Assembly: GCA_019359415.1 (NCBI GenBank)
Contig: JAHHHH010000014.1
Coordinates: forward strand, 47,842-111,841
Direction of reading: 5' to 3'
Origin: Iphinoe sp. HA4291-MV1
GTDB lineage: Bacteria; Cyanobacteriota; Cyanobacteriia; Cyanobacteriales; Nostocaceae
Length of the DNA: 64,000 nucleotides
Shown: positions 1 to 9,257 of the stretch, piece by piece
How the letters are laid out: every line of letters starts with the position of its first letter
Numbering within the stretch: the stretch's first letter is position 1
Translations under genes and position numbers: made by a program
The notes under the pieces: model-generated
Told to the model about the DNA's origin: nothing
The model's input: only the letters and a program-made list of their open reading frames with translations
Databases searched by the model: none

Positions 1-1
1 G

Positions 2-283
2 CTGATGACTCCCGCAGCCCTCACCAGTTTTGACAACTTGCAGAAATCTTTAGGCAAGCGCTGGCGAATAATTCATCTATTAAGCGTGCCAGCTTTACTA
101 CTAAGCACTATTCATGCTGTCATTATTGGATCCCACTACTTGGGTTCTTTTCAACCTAGCTGGGGGAATAAATTAGCCGCACTGCTTCTGGGAATTGTCA
201 CGCTGACTGTGTTGCTGATGCGTTGGCGCTTTTTTTGGTCAATGTTATCTTTACAGAAATTTTATGTTCACCCAAAAAAGTAG
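2..283 (+). CDS. Ferric reductase-like transmembrane protein, C-terminal part (partial at window edge)
   Basis: The frame is open to the left edge, so only about 93 C-terminal residues are visible. They hold two hydrophobic segments. The stretch T-S-x-D-N-L-Q-K-S-L-G-K-R-W-R-I-I-H resembles the TS...LG.RW..LH pattern of the ferric-reductase/MsrQ-like haem b membrane domain. The usual second helix with haem-ligand histidines (IHAVIIGSHY) follows. This is a family-level assignment; the electron partner cannot be seen. The downstream exported-protein gene may overlap the 3' end. Confidence 0.6.
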   Translation: MMTPAALTSFDNLQKSLGKRWRIIHLLSVPALLLSTIHAVIIGSHYLGSFQPSWGNKLAALLLGIVTLTVLLMRWRFFWSMLSLQKFYVHPKK

Positions 284-301
284 TCGCAGTAAATTCATGT
301 A

Positions 302-404
302 CCAAGGATTAAAATCCTTGGCTCATAGCTTAAGTCCACTAAAATGGACTAAATATTGTTTTCGAGTTAAATACGGTAGGGACACGGTATTGCCGTGCCC
401 CTAC
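302..404. repeat. Three short palindromes between the ferric-reductase-like gene and the exported protein
   Basis: Three inverted repeats follow one another. CCAAGGAT pairs with ATCCTTGG at 302-321, AGTCCA pairs with TGGACT at 333-350, and GTAGGG-ACACGG pairs with CCGTG-CCCCTAC at 376-404. They look like dispersed cyanobacterial intergenic repeats. Translation through them gives residues of no recognisable family, which argues that the next gene starts after them. Confidence 0.65.
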
Positions 405-407
405 TAT

Positions 408-1079
408 GTGGTGCATGGACTTGAAAACCGCTATCAGCTTGTTGACAATCCTGCCAAACAAGGTAAACGTCTTTGGCTAAGGCTTATTCACCGTAGTTTT
501 TATGTATTAACACTTCTTGTTGTAGTTACATGTGTAACTAACGCTTACCCAGCCGTTGCCCATAAAATAGCGATCGCAGCAGATGTCGGCGCGACCTTAC
601 ACATAGAACCCAATGACAATCCTCGCGCTGGAGAATCAACACAAACCTGGTTTGCTCTGACTCGTAAAGGTGGAAAAGTGATCCCTTTAGCAGAGTGTAA
701 TTGTCAATTGGCTATTTATGCTGAACCTCACTCATCTGGTGAACCACCACTCATCGAACCGCCCTTACAACCTGTTTCGGCTGAGCGTTATCAAGGTGTA
801 CCTGGTACCGAAATAACCTTTCCGAGACCAGGAGCTTATCAGCTACAACTGAGTGGCAAACCTAAGAATGGAGGGAGTTTCCAGCCATTTGAGTTAAAAT
901 TTGCAGTTACTGTGGCGGCTGGTTCAGCGACAACTGATAATTCACAAAATGTACCAAATGTCAACAAAAATGTAGCCGAAGAGCAAACTCAGGGAATACC
1001 ATTTTGGGCGATCGCTCTTTCTGGTCTTTTAGCAGTCGGTGTCTTCTTTGGAGTATTGCGAATGGTGAAGAGGAGATGA
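408..1079 (+). CDS. Exported protein with C-terminal membrane anchor, hypothetical
   Basis: I do not recognise a named family. A signal-peptide-like segment lies near 480-560 (hydrophobic run after R-L-W-L-R-L-I-H-R). It is followed by a beta-rich extracytoplasmic domain containing E-C-N-C, a linker, and a C-terminal helix (WAIALSGLLAVGVFFGVLR) ending in basic residues. The topology is a secreted domain anchored at its C-terminus. The start is uncertain. The frame opens at ATG 264, overlapping the previous gene, but that would place a palindromic repeat region in front of the signal peptide. I therefore prefer GTG 408 or 411. Its position after a ferric-reductase-like gene hints at metal or redox work at the membrane, which is inference only. 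Confidence 0.55.
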   Translation: MVHGLENRYQLVDNPAKQGKRLWLRLIHRSFYVLTLLVVVTCVTNAYPAVAHKIAIAADVGATLHIEPNDNPRAGESTQTWFALTRKGGKVIPLAECNCQLAIYAEPHSSGEPPLIEPPLQPVSAERYQGVPGTEITFPRPGAYQLQLSGKPKNGGSFQPFELKFAVTVAAGSATTDNSQNVPNVNKNVAEEQTQGIPFWAIALSGLLAVGVFFGVLRMVKRR

Positions 1080-1304
1080 GGAGTGGGAATTGGGGATTAG
1101 TCAAAAATTATTCTGCTCCCCTTGTCCCCTTGTCCCCTTACCGTGTACACACCAGATCGCTTTTCGCTTTTAACCTCACCCTCGCTCTGTGGAAATTTTG
1201 AACCGCTGGCGATATTTGGCAAATCTTTGGTTTACCACTACTGGATCTAATCCAAACTGTTCTAAAGAATACTGATGTACACCGTGTTTATGTTGAGGGC
1301 AGGG

Positions 1305-2456
1305 CTATTTCATTCTAAAAAGTTGCTGAAGTGTGTCTAGCCCAAAAGAGCAGAGCCGTTGAGCTTGTGCCATATTTTCAAACATATTGTCACGGAATAA
1401 ATTGAGTGCAAAATTTCGAGCGAGCGCAAAAATTTGCGGAAGGGGGGTGGTGCGAATTCTAGAGGCATCTTCGCCTTGGGTAACGTCTCGAACGTAATGA
1501 ACTTTATTTTCAACACCCCAATATCCTCTGATACGTGAGGCAAATGCTTCAGCAGTCTCACTTAAAGATGAAAGAGAATAACGGGTTTCATTAGTTACTT
1601 CAATCACATTGTGTGTGAAAACCTGACGACGCATTAATCGACACCGAAAGTGCCAACCGACGCATTGTCCCCTAAAACTTTGCCTTAGCGCAGCGGCTCC
1701 CCTAGGGAGCTTCCTTATTAAAACGAGTACCCGACTACGCCCACGAATTAACAAAACGAAGGCTGGCAAAGTTTTTACGTGTTAGACCCCCGTCCCTCCC
1801 CAAATCAAGCAGGATTTTTAGTATTAATTGAGAATCTCTTCTAATAAACTGCTTGATTTGGTGAACCAGCGCTGCAGGCGGCGGGTCTCCCACGCCCAGG
1901 CGACTGGTGAACCCGAAGGAGGCACTTCACGATTAATCGTGGAGCGCACAACGAGTACCCGTAAAGGGTTGGCACTTTCGGGGCAGGTTTTTCCCTCGAC
2001 GTTCTGATTTGACTGGAATCAAAGTTGTAAGTCCAGGCCAAGGACGAATACCATCAAGATTTTGACAAATACTGACATGACGCTTTTCGACTCGACCGTG
2101 CCCTTTATTTATCTGCTCGTAAGTGAATTCCGGTGTAAAATTTGTTTTAACATCTTTCAATAGACCAGGTTGGTTGCCTTTTAAGGCAGCAATATAATCA
2201 TTGCCACTGTTGATGATCAACTCACAAGTTTTTTTTGGGTATTAATGGCATCAAAGGCAAAAACAACTCCCTTTAGAGCTAGTTTCTCAATCAACTCTGG
2301 TAAAGCTTTAATTTCGTTGCTTTTGGTATCAACTTCACAAGGCTCCAAAATCAATCCCCGCTCCACAAGGTAAGCGCTAACCAACATAATTGCTGGGTGT
2401 GAATCAGAATATGGGTTGTCATTTTCTACTTGATATGAGCCTTTGAGGGCTATCAT
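1305..2456 (-). pseudogene. ISAs1-family transposase remnant, frameshifted and 5'-truncated
   Basis: Three reading-frame pieces on the minus strand together resemble an ISAs1 (DDE) transposase. The piece at 2217-2456 begins at L-K-G-S-Y and runs through the second catalytic region (FAFDAINTQKK). The piece at 1933-2220 holds G-N-D-Y-I-A-A-L-K-G-N-Q. The piece at 1305-1769 holds the typical end (RGYWGVENKVHYVRDV, then the RNFALNLFR stretch). The N-terminal roughly 100 residues, including the first catalytic Asp region, are missing. Frame changes lie near 2217 and between 1770 and 1935, where a 60-bp inverted-repeat element and palindromes are inserted. The right edge cuts into an ABC permease gene. 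Confidence 0.8.
1801..1860. repeat. 60-bp element with perfect 12-bp terminal inverted repeats inside the transposase relic
   Basis: CAAATCAAGCAG at 1801-1812 is the exact reverse complement of CTGCTTGATTTG at 1849-1860, with an AT-rich interior of 36 bp. It lies where the transposase relic loses its frame, so it may be a tiny MITE or a hairpin repeat. No clear target duplication is visible. It is followed at about 1862-1915 by a GC-rich repeat (GAACCAGCGCTGCAGGCGG and onwards) that recalls dispersed cyanobacterial repeats. Confidence 0.6.
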
Positions 2457-2991
2457 AGGCGTTCCTTTAGGGGTAGCGTTGGGAAGTTCAGAACCTGTCT
2501 ATCGCAGCTTTGAGTTTTTGATTGACTTTTTTCGCTCCACGCCTGCGAGTGCTTTGATTCCGATGTTCATCCTTTTTTTCGGAATCGGTGAATTTAATAA
2601 AGTTGCGATCGCAGCGTTTAGTGCTCTACTTATTATCGTGTTCAACAGCGCCTATGGCGTTATCCATGCTACAAAGAACAGGATTTTAGCTGCGAAGGTG
2701 ATGGGTGCTAATCGATTTAAGATTTTTAAAGATGTCTTGTTTTGGGAAAGTCTGCCTCAGACGTTTATTGGATTACGCAGCGCAATCAGTCTCGCCCTCG
2801 TGATTGTGATTGTGGCAGAAATGTTTATTGGTACTGAAACGGGACTGGGTAAGCGTATCATTGATGCTCAACAAGTCCTGAATGTCAAGGATATGTATGC
2901 TTCTATTTTGATTACTGGCATTCTGGGGTATGCCCTAAATGCACTGTTCTTGCTAATTGAGAAACGATTTATTCATTGGAGTGGTAGATAA
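2450..2991 (+). pseudogene. ABC transporter permease (NitT/TauT/SsuC type), 5' part lost at the IS junction
   Basis: About 180 residues match the C-terminal two thirds of a binding-protein-dependent permease: I-G-V-P-L-G-x-A-L-G, then F-E-F-L-I-D-F-F-R-S-T-P, then the EAA-type cytoplasmic loop (A-A-K-V-M-G-A-N-R-F-K-I-F), then E-M-F-I-G-T-E-T-G-L-G and a last helix. Family members are about 250-270 residues, so the first membrane helices are missing. Their place is taken by the truncated ISAs1-type transposase, whose border is at about 2450-2456. No ATPase or binding-protein gene accompanies it. I infer a dead remnant of a nitrate/taurine/sulfonate-type importer. Confidence 0.8.
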
Positions 2992-3250
2992 GTGGACTGG
3001 ATGAAACAAGAATCTCACGCGCTTTTAGCCGTGGGAGTGTCAAACCTTCTTCAACAATAGGATAGGGGGACCAGATTCTCAATCTTTTCATTTCATAAGA
3101 AAAATGTCATTCTTCTAATAGCATTCATAGAGCTTTATCTATAGTTATCACTTGTCTTGTAACGTTTACATGAGGAAAGCTACATCAATTGCAAGTGTTC
3201 AGTGATACTAGATTTATATCTATAGAATCGCTATTAGAGGAGAATAACCC

Positions 3251-4189
3251 TTGAACCAAGCGACGCTACACCAGTTGAAAGTGTTCGAGGCGGCGGCACG
3301 TCACGGTAGCTTTACTCGTGCTGCGGAGGAACTCTTTCTCACCCAACCCACTGTTTCCATGCAAATTAAGCAACTCACAAAATCAGTTGGGTTGCCTCTT
3401 TTTGAGCAGGTAGGAAAGCGCCTCTATCTTACGGAAGCAGGACGGGAACTGTTTGCCACTTGTCGGCAAATTTTCGATACAATTGCCCAATTTGAAATGA
3501 AAGTGGCAGATTTGAAAGGGTTAAAGCAAGGACAGTTGCGCTTGGCAGTCATTACTACAGCTAAATACTTCATACCACGTTTATTGGGTCCATTTTGCCA
3601 ACTTTACCCAGGAATCGATATTGCCCTGCAAGTGACAAACCATGAAGGCATTTTAGAACGTATGAGCGGCAATATGGATGATTTGTATATTATGAGCCAA
3701 GTTCCAGAACATCTGGATGTCAATTGCCAGCCATTTTTAGAAAACCCCTTGGTTGTTATAGCACCAGCTAATCATCCTCTGGCAATGGAAAAAAACATCT
3801 CCATTCAACGTCTTGCCGATGAACCTTTTATTATGCGGGAACCAGGTTCAGGAACAAGGCGAGCGGTGCAGAAATTATTAGATGAGCATGGAGTGGTGGT
3901 AAAGGTTAAGCTGGAATTGGGGAGTAACGAGGCGATTAAGCAAGCAATTGCTGGTGGTTTGGGAATCTCCGTTTTATCTCGACATACTTTAATGACAGAT
4001 GGTAAAGATTTAACCATTCTGGATGTAGAACACTTTCCAATTCAAAGGAATTGGTACATGGTTTACCTAGCTGGTAAACAACTATCTATCGTTGCTCGTA
4101 CCTATTTTGAGTATTTACTCGATGCAGCAAAGCAATTTGCAGATAAAACAGCAAGTTCTAATTTTCTGCTTGTCGAGAAAAATCATTAA
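3251..4189 (+). CDS. LysR-family transcriptional regulator (CmpR/CbbR-like)
   Basis: The 312-residue protein has an N-terminal winged helix-turn-helix (residues 1-60; F-T-R-A-A-E-E-L-F-L-T-Q-P-T-V-S) and a LysR substrate-binding domain from about residue 90. The domain contains R-E-P-G-S-G-T-R and G-L-G-I-S-V-L-S. Both are typical of CbbR/CmpR-type regulators of carbon metabolism, though the target genes are not visible. The start is TTG at 3251, preceded by GAGGAG at about 3237-3243. That fits the conserved N-terminus, which begins with the HTH. The neighbours are a dead ABC permease upstream and a MuiA-like gene downstream in the same direction. Confidence 0.85.
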   Translation: MNQATLHQLKVFEAAARHGSFTRAAEELFLTQPTVSMQIKQLTKSVGLPLFEQVGKRLYLTEAGRELFATCRQIFDTIAQFEMKVADLKGLKQGQLRLAVITTAKYFIPRLLGPFCQLYPGIDIALQVTNHEGILERMSGNMDDLYIMSQVPEHLDVNCQPFLENPLVVIAPANHPLAMEKNISIQRLADEPFIMREPGSGTRRAVQKLLDEHGVVVKVKLELGSNEAIKQAIAGGLGISVLSRHTLMTDGKDLTILDVEHFPIQRNWYMVYLAGKQLSIVARTYFEYLLDAAKQFADKTASSNFLLVEKNH

Positions 4190-4406
4190 ATAGACATAAT
4201 TTCATCTATAGGTCTTCTATTATAATCATTTTCACAAGTAGTAGAAAACCTGCCTTTGGATTGGAATTATGAACGATCTAGCCATTCTCCATTTTGAAGA
4301 CAACACTCTTGACACTTTGGATTGAGGCATCTGTGGGTCAAGAGACGATTTTTTACTTTACATTAAAATCACCAGCAAAAGCATTCACAATGGGAGAGAA
4401 CTGGCA

Positions 4407-6035
4407 GTGACTAACCTGGAATCATCGGCTGTACGAACAACAGTAGATACAGATATTGTAGCTGTTACAGTGTATACTGACCAAGCCATTGTGACACGAC
4501 GAGGTGCGATCGCACTAACCGGACAGGAACGAGAATTAAAAATAGTCCAACTGCCAGTTACCATAGAAACTGAGTCAGTCAGGGTTAGTGGTACAGGTAA
4601 AATTGCAGTACGCCTACTGGGAGTCAGTACAGAGCGCGTCTTCTCCACCGAACCCTTCGGCGAACGGTTAACCCATTTGACAAGGCAAATTCAGCAATTA
4701 GAAGCAGAATGGAACCTTCTGCAAGCACAAATCGATGGTTTAGCTTTACAGTCAAGGTTTATTGAAGGCTTACGTGACAAGACAGAGGAACCTTTTGCCC
4801 AGAGTCTATCGCGGAAAAATCTTAGCTTGAGTGAAACTTTAGATTTTTTGAACTTTCTGGGAAGCCAGTACAGCGAGTATGCTATTGCGACAGCAGAGTA
4901 CAAAGTCCAACAGCAAGAATTAGACAAGCAGCTACAAGTCTTGCGTCAACAGTGGCAACAATTACAAATACCATCACCCAAGGAAAGTTTTACCTTGAAC
5001 GTAGCAATTGAGCCTGCGGGTGCTGGAGAGTTTGAGCTAGAAGTATCCTACATAGTTAGTGGTGCCAGTTGGACTCCGCTGTATGACATGCGGGTGAGTA
5101 CGAGTAGCAATTGCATCAATCTAACCTATCTTGCTGAGGTTACCCAAAGTACTGGTGAAGATTGGATAGACGTATCTCTTACTCTTTCTACCGCTAAACC
5201 TGGATTGGGAACTCTGCCACCTAAACTGGAACCTTGGTATATCGACGTACCACGTCCATCAGAGTTCATACGTATGCAAAGACTAGCACGCATACAAGCT
5301 GCTGCTGTGGCTACGCCTGCTTCTGCTAGTGGAGATAGTTCAATGGCAGAAACCGAAGAACAACCAGAGGAAAATTTGGTGACTGTAGAAACTGTTGTTG
5401 CAGAAGTTTCCAGAGAGGGAAGTGTAGTCACTTTTAAACTGAGTAGCAATGGCAATATTCCTAGTGATGGTGCACCTCATAAAACGACAATTTTTCATGA
5501 CGATTTCCCATGTCGCTTTGAGTATGTCGCAGTACCGCGCTTGGTTAGCTTTGCGTATCTACAAGCAGATGTGAAAAATAGTACCCATGGTGTGACTTTA
5601 TTGCCAGGGAAAGCGAATATTTTCCGAGATTATACATTTGTAGGAACAACTCAATTAGAGAATGTTGCATTCGGGCAAGAGTTCAAGCTCAACTTGGGAA
5701 TTGATGAAGGTTTAAAAATTGAGCGTGACTTAGTTGAGCGTCAGGTAGATAAAAAACTAATTGGTAATAATCGAAGAATTTCTTATGGTTATCGCATAGT
5801 CGTGACTAACTTACAAAATCAAGAAGCAAATTTAAAACTCATTGAACAATTACCGATCAGTCGCAACGAACAAATTAAAGTCCGCTTGAGCCGTAGTAAT
5901 CCGCAAATTCAACTTAGTGAGATGGGAATATTGAAATGGGCTTTTACTCTTCCACCGCAGGCAAAGCGTGAAATATATTATCAATTTATTGTTGAGCATC
6001 CAGCTGAGTTAACAGTAGTTGGTTTGGATGTTTAG
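4407..6035 (+). CDS. MuiA-like protein (DUF4140/DUF4139 domains)
   Basis: The 542-residue protein resembles mucoidy inhibitor MuiA homologues. The N-terminal DUF4140-type region starts V-A-V-T-V-Y-T-D-Q-A and ends in a coiled coil (residues about 80-185). It is followed by the DUF4139-type beta domain (L-E-V-S-Y-I-V-S-G-A-S-W-T-P-x-Y-D). No signal peptide is evident. The start is GTG at 4407 with GGGAGAG about 8 bases upstream; the nearby ATG at 4390 runs into a stop after six codons. Residues about 300-345 form a low-complexity Ala/Ser/Glu insertion. The biochemical role of the family is not established. Confidence 0.8.
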   Translation: MTNLESSAVRTTVDTDIVAVTVYTDQAIVTRRGAIALTGQERELKIVQLPVTIETESVRVSGTGKIAVRLLGVSTERVFSTEPFGERLTHLTRQIQQLEAEWNLLQAQIDGLALQSRFIEGLRDKTEEPFAQSLSRKNLSLSETLDFLNFLGSQYSEYAIATAEYKVQQQELDKQLQVLRQQWQQLQIPSPKESFTLNVAIEPAGAGEFELEVSYIVSGASWTPLYDMRVSTSSNCINLTYLAEVTQSTGEDWIDVSLTLSTAKPGLGTLPPKLEPWYIDVPRPSEFIRMQRLARIQAAAVATPASASGDSSMAETEEQPEENLVTVETVVAEVSREGSVVTFKLSSNGNIPSDGAPHKTTIFHDDFPCRFEYVAVPRLVSFAYLQADVKNSTHGVTLLPGKANIFRDYTFVGTTQLENVAFGQEFKLNLGIDEGLKIERDLVERQVDKKLIGNNRRISYGYRIVVTNLQNQEANLKLIEQLPISRNEQIKVRLSRSNPQIQLSEMGILKWAFTLPPQAKREIYYQFIVEHPAELTVVGLDV

Positions 6036-6125
6036 TCAGCTTGTGCATTATCCATTATCCTTGCTAAAACTCGCAGGGAACTAACATCTGTCAACCCCTT
6101 CGCTTATTCAACGCATGTTTGCTAC

Positions 6126-6168
6126 AAATGCTCTCTCATACCTTCTTTGGAGGTATGAGGGAGCATTT
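6126..6168 (+). terminator. Strong hairpin after the MuiA-like gene
   Basis: A stem of about 17 bp (AAATGCTCTCTCATACC against GGTATGAGGGAGCATTT, one G-T pair) closes a 9-base loop. It is followed by a short T-containing stretch. It lies 90 bases after the stop of the MuiA-like gene, so a rho-independent terminator or a dispersed hairpin repeat is likely. Confidence 0.55.
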
Positions 6169-6289
6169 GTTTCAACAATCCAATTTAAGTATTAAGCTTG
6201 CAGCGCCACTCTGCTTTCTGTTGGCTCTGCCAATACCCATTCAGAATACACATCCTCAAGAAATCTACTTTTTTAAGGGATTGCGACTG

Positions 6290-6568
6290 TTGGTTGGAGA
6301 TCAGGTGATGTTTTGCCGTCGGACTGACTTTTGGGATTGTGGTGGCTTCGATGAAGCATTGCCAATTATGGAAGATGGAGATTTGTGCCTGAGACTGTTG
6401 CAAAAGGGACGAATTTGGATGGTGAACCGCATTGTTCACAGTTCAGATCGTCGTGTGGCACGCTGGGGTGTACCGAAAGCGATCGCAATTTACGTTTATA
6501 TCGGAATTTTGTGGGGGATAGGCGTAGATGCAAACTACTTAAAGCAGTTTTATCAAGACATCCGCTGA
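6290..6568 (+). pseudogene. Glycosyltransferase family 2 remnant (C-terminal part)
   Basis: About 90 residues match the C-terminal part of GT-A glycosyltransferases of the TIGR04283 type: G-D-Q-V-M-F-C-R-R, G-G-F-D-E-A-L-P-I-M-E-D-G-D-L and a tail S-S-D-R-R-V-A-R-W-G. The N-terminal nucleotide-sugar-binding half, which family members need, is absent. The sequence upstream in this frame reads through the hairpin region with no resemblance to the family. I infer a truncated, non-functional fragment. Confidence 0.7.
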
Positions 6569-6580
6569 TTTTAGGCTTGC

Positions 6581-6629
6581 TAATAAAACGTGAGTTCGAC
6601 GAGTTGAAAGTTGAACTCATGTTTTATTA
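6581..6629. terminator. Bidirectional hairpin between convergent genes
   Basis: TAATAAAACGTGAGTTCGA and TTGAACTCATGTTTTATTA pair over 19 positions with two mismatches that allow wobble, around an 11-base loop. A-rich and T-rich arms flank the GC core, so it can terminate from both sides. It lies between the glycosyltransferase relic and the osmoprotectant-binding-protein gene and overlaps the latter's stop codon. Confidence 0.7.
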
Positions 6630-7520
6630 AGCTAAACCCTTAGCTTTACGAAATTCGCTCACAACTTCCTTAACATCACGTAACTCGCCCTCAACCAAGT
6701 AGTTTAACTGCCGCATTTCATCTGCTGAAATTATTCCGACAAGTTGTGCGATCGCTTTCTTTAATTCTGGATATTTTTGCAAAGTTTCTTTCCTTACTAT
6801 TGGAGTTGCTTCATACGGTGGAAAATACTGCTTATCATCCTTTAGGACAACTAAACCTAAGCGAGAAATTTGCCCATCAGTAGAGTTTCCATTTATCATA
6901 TCTACTTGCTTTTGTAGAATTGCACGGTATATCAATCCCAAATCCATAATGCGAGGAGATTTGGCAAAGTGTAAGCCGTAGGTTTTAGACAATCCAGGAA
7001 AACCATCTTCCCTGTCCATAAATTCATAACCAAAACCAGCACGCCACTGAGGTGTATATTGAGCAGCTTCTGAGAGAGTTTTGATATTATAACGCCTCGC
7101 ATCTTCACCCCGTATTATCATCGCAAAAGTGTTTTCAAAGCCCAAAGATTCCATCACTTCCAAATTAAACTGCTGAGCGTAAGCCTGTTTTAACTGTTGA
7201 TAAACCTCTTTTGGATCGTCAATTACTTTTTGTTTTAAAATACTCGTAAAAGCTGTACCCGTATACTCAATATAAGCATCAATTTTGCCAGCAATAATCG
7301 CTTGATGACAGACAAACGAACTAGTCAAGCCCCGACGCTCAACTTTTAAATTGGTTTTTGCTTCGATTTGCTGTGCTAAAAGTTCGCTTAAAATAGATTG
7401 TTCAGTAAAACCTTTCGCAGCAACGACAATATCACCACCACTATTTGTGTTAGAGTGACAACTGACAGTCCCCATTACCAAAGCAAAAGTTACAAGGAAA
7501 AAGGCAAAAAATCTTTTCAT
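6627..7520 (-). CDS. Glycine betaine/choline-type ABC transporter substrate-binding protein
   Basis: The 297-residue protein has a lipoprotein-like signal (hydrophobic run ending V-S-C-H at residues 19-22) and an OpuAC/ProX/OsmF-type periplasmic-binding fold: V-A-A-K-G-F-T-E-Q-S, then Y-I-E-Y-T-G-T-A and I-N-G-N-S-T-D-G. It should capture quaternary-amine osmolytes and deliver them to the permease. It is the last gene of a three-gene minus-strand operon (ATPase, permease, binding protein), 53 bases after the permease. The exact ligand (betaine, choline, carnitine or another) cannot be told from sequence alone. Confidence 0.87.
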   Translation of the reverse strand: MKRFFAFFLVTFALVMGTVSCHSNTNSGGDIVVAAKGFTEQSILSELLAQQIEAKTNLKVERRGLTSSFVCHQAIIAGKIDAYIEYTGTAFTSILKQKVIDDPKEVYQQLKQAYAQQFNLEVMESLGFENTFAMIIRGEDARRYNIKTLSEAAQYTPQWRAGFGYEFMDREDGFPGLSKTYGLHFAKSPRIMDLGLIYRAILQKQVDMINGNSTDGQISRLGLVVLKDDKQYFPPYEATPIVRKETLQKYPELKKAIAQLVGIISADEMRQLNYLVEGELRDVKEVVSEFRKAKGLA

Positions 7521-7573
7521 CTATCTCTCTTCTTCACCTTAGGGTTCTTGGCGATTATTTAACTGTAACCACT

Positions 7574-8233
7574 CTATTTTTTTGTAACTTTAAATTTTCC
7601 CTCCAACCAACCAATAGCAAAATCAGCAAGTAAAGCAATCACTGCTGCAGGAATCGCACCAGCTAAAATTAACTGATTATTCACGGCTGCAATACCACGA
7701 AAAATCAACTCCCCTAAACCACCAGCACCGATCGCTGCAGCAATAGTTGCAATTCCAATCGCAATCACTGTCGCCACTCGCACCCCTGCTAGAATAACAT
7801 TCAGCGCCAAGGGAATCTCCACTTGAAGCAATAATTCTCTATCTGTCATTCCCATGCCCTGCCCAGCTTCTATTATGGCTGAATCTACACTAGTGATACC
7901 CGTGTAAGTGTTGCGAATTATAGGTAATAGAGAATACAATGTTAGGGCAACAATTGCGGGAACTGCTCCAATTCCACCGATAATAGGTACGGGGATAAGC
8001 AAGCCAAATAGTGCCAAACTAGGAACAGTTTGCATAATATTTGCAATACCGAGAATCGGTTGACGGAGGTTCTTTTGGCGGGTAATTAATATACCAAGTG
8101 GAATACCTACTAGAATAGCAATCCCAATAGAAATCGCTACCAGCAGTAAGTGTTCTAGAGTGCGTTCCAGGATTTCCGGAGCATATTTGATTAAGAAAAA
8201 GTTGCTGATGTTCATAGGGCTGGTTTGAGACAT
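7574..8233 (-). CDS. Osmoprotectant ABC transporter permease (OpuBB/ProW type)
   Basis: The 219-residue integral membrane protein has about six helices. The EAA-type loop reads E-A-G-Q-G-M-G-M-T-D-R-E-L-L, and the family pattern L-G-I-x-I-T-R and M-Q-T-V-P-S-L-A-L-F-G is present. It overlaps the ATPase gene by 22 bases, which suggests translational coupling. An internal ATG at codon 7 would still leave the genes almost touching. It forms the channel that pairs with the ATPase encoded upstream and the lipoprotein encoded downstream. Confidence 0.88.
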   Translation of the reverse strand: MSQTSPMNISNFFLIKYAPEILERTLEHLLLVAISIGIAILVGIPLGILITRQKNLRQPILGIANIMQTVPSLALFGLLIPVPIIGGIGAVPAIVALTLYSLLPIIRNTYTGITSVDSAIIEAGQGMGMTDRELLLQVEIPLALNVILAGVRVATVIAIGIATIAAAIGAGGLGELIFRGIAAVNNQLILAGAIPAAVIALLADFAIGWLEGKFKVTKK

Positions 8234-8961
8234 TGCAGAAATGCGAGCGCTTCTGGGTGTTGAGAACGTAAGAATTCTTCTGGTGTACCCAACACTACTA
8301 ATTCTCCTCCATGCATTAACCCAATTCTTGATGCCAATACAAATGCTTCTTGGATATCGTGAGTGACAAACAAAACTGTCTTACCCAGTTCCTGTTGTAA
8401 CCGTTTAAATTCTTGTTGCAGTTCTAACCGCGTAATTGGATCGAGTGCGCCAAAAGGTTCATCCATCAGCAACACTGGCGGATCTGCGGCTAAAGCCCTT
8501 GCCACACCAACTCGTTGTCTTTGCCCTCCCGAAAGTTCATTTGGATATCTTTGAGCAAATTTTTCTGGTTCTAAACCTACCAAATCCAATAATTCACGAA
8601 CTCGCATTTTGATTTGTTTGGGTTTCCATCCTTCTAAAGATGGAACTAAACCTACATTTCGTTCCACTGTAAAATGAGGAAATAAACCTATTTCTTGAAT
8701 AACATAACCAATCTTGCGCCTTAGTTTAATTTCATCCCACTGAGTTGTAGGAATGCCATCAAATAGTACCTCGCCTTGCGTAGGTATAAATAGACGATTG
8801 ATTAATTTCATTGTCGTAGTTTTGCCGCTACCACTGCGCCCTAGTAGTATCAGTGCTTCCCCCTGATGGATCGTGAAATTGAGGCTTGATACCAAGGGGC
8901 GATGGTTGCGGGTAAAAGTGACTTCGCGGAATTCGACGGCAATTTGGTTATCCTGTAGCAT
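8212..8961 (-). CDS. Osmoprotectant ABC transporter ATP-binding protein
   Basis: The 249-residue ABC ATPase has Walker A (GRSGSGKTT, about residues 41-49), the ABC signature (LSGGQRQR), Walker B (VLLMDEPFGALD) and the switch His (VTHD). It is the first gene of the operon. There is no C-terminal CBS pair, unlike many longer OpuA/ProV ATPases, so osmotic gating through CBS domains is not expected here. Upstream lies a 296-bp gap with short tandem repeats, where the operon promoter must be. Confidence 0.9.
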   Translation of the reverse strand: MLQDNQIAVEFREVTFTRNHRPLVSSLNFTIHQGEALILLGRSGSGKTTTMKLINRLFIPTQGEVLFDGIPTTQWDEIKLRRKIGYVIQEIGLFPHFTVERNVGLVPSLEGWKPKQIKMRVRELLDLVGLEPEKFAQRYPNELSGGQRQRVGVARALAADPPVLLMDEPFGALDPITRLELQQEFKRLQQELGKTVLFVTHDIQEAFVLASRIGLMHGGELVVLGTPEEFLRSQHPEALAFLQCLKPAL

Positions 8962-9002
8962 GGGTGACTCTTAATGGGTGTGCTCAATCATTTGTTGGTG
9001 GA

Positions 9003-9038
9003 CAATGGGCAATGGGCAATGGGCAAGGGGCAATGGGT
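9003..9038. repeat. Short tandem heptamer repeat (CAATGGG)n
   Basis: Five near-identical CAATGGG/CAAGGGG heptamers stand in tandem in the 296-bp gap between the diverging ABC operon and the protease gene. The same heptamers recur, reverse-complemented as ATTGCCC/ATTCCC, at 21286-21335 and 26619-26681. Such STRR arrays are characteristic of heterocystous cyanobacteria. The rest of the gap shows no gene. Confidence 0.85.
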
Positions 9039-9257
9039 AAAGACCACACCCCTCTTAATAGAGGGTGGCTTGAAGTCATTATGTGCTGAATCTTTTCTAA
9101 AATTACCCTTGGGGGTACTCCTTAAGGCTTATAGGACTTTCTAGAATACAGATAAATAGCCCCAAATGAAAGGTCTAAAGACTTCATAGGTGTGTCTGAG
9201 TCTTAAATCGACTAAATGGGCTAATTCTAAACTATCTTTTCAAGAGAAAGCTTACAA

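Noticed and set aside
4269-4325. An 18-codon frame (M-N-D-L-A-I-L-H-F-E-D-N...) before the MuiA-like gene, faintly like the start of a BRO/KilA-type phage antirepressor
   Set aside because: Too short to support a homology claim, and nothing phage-like is around it.
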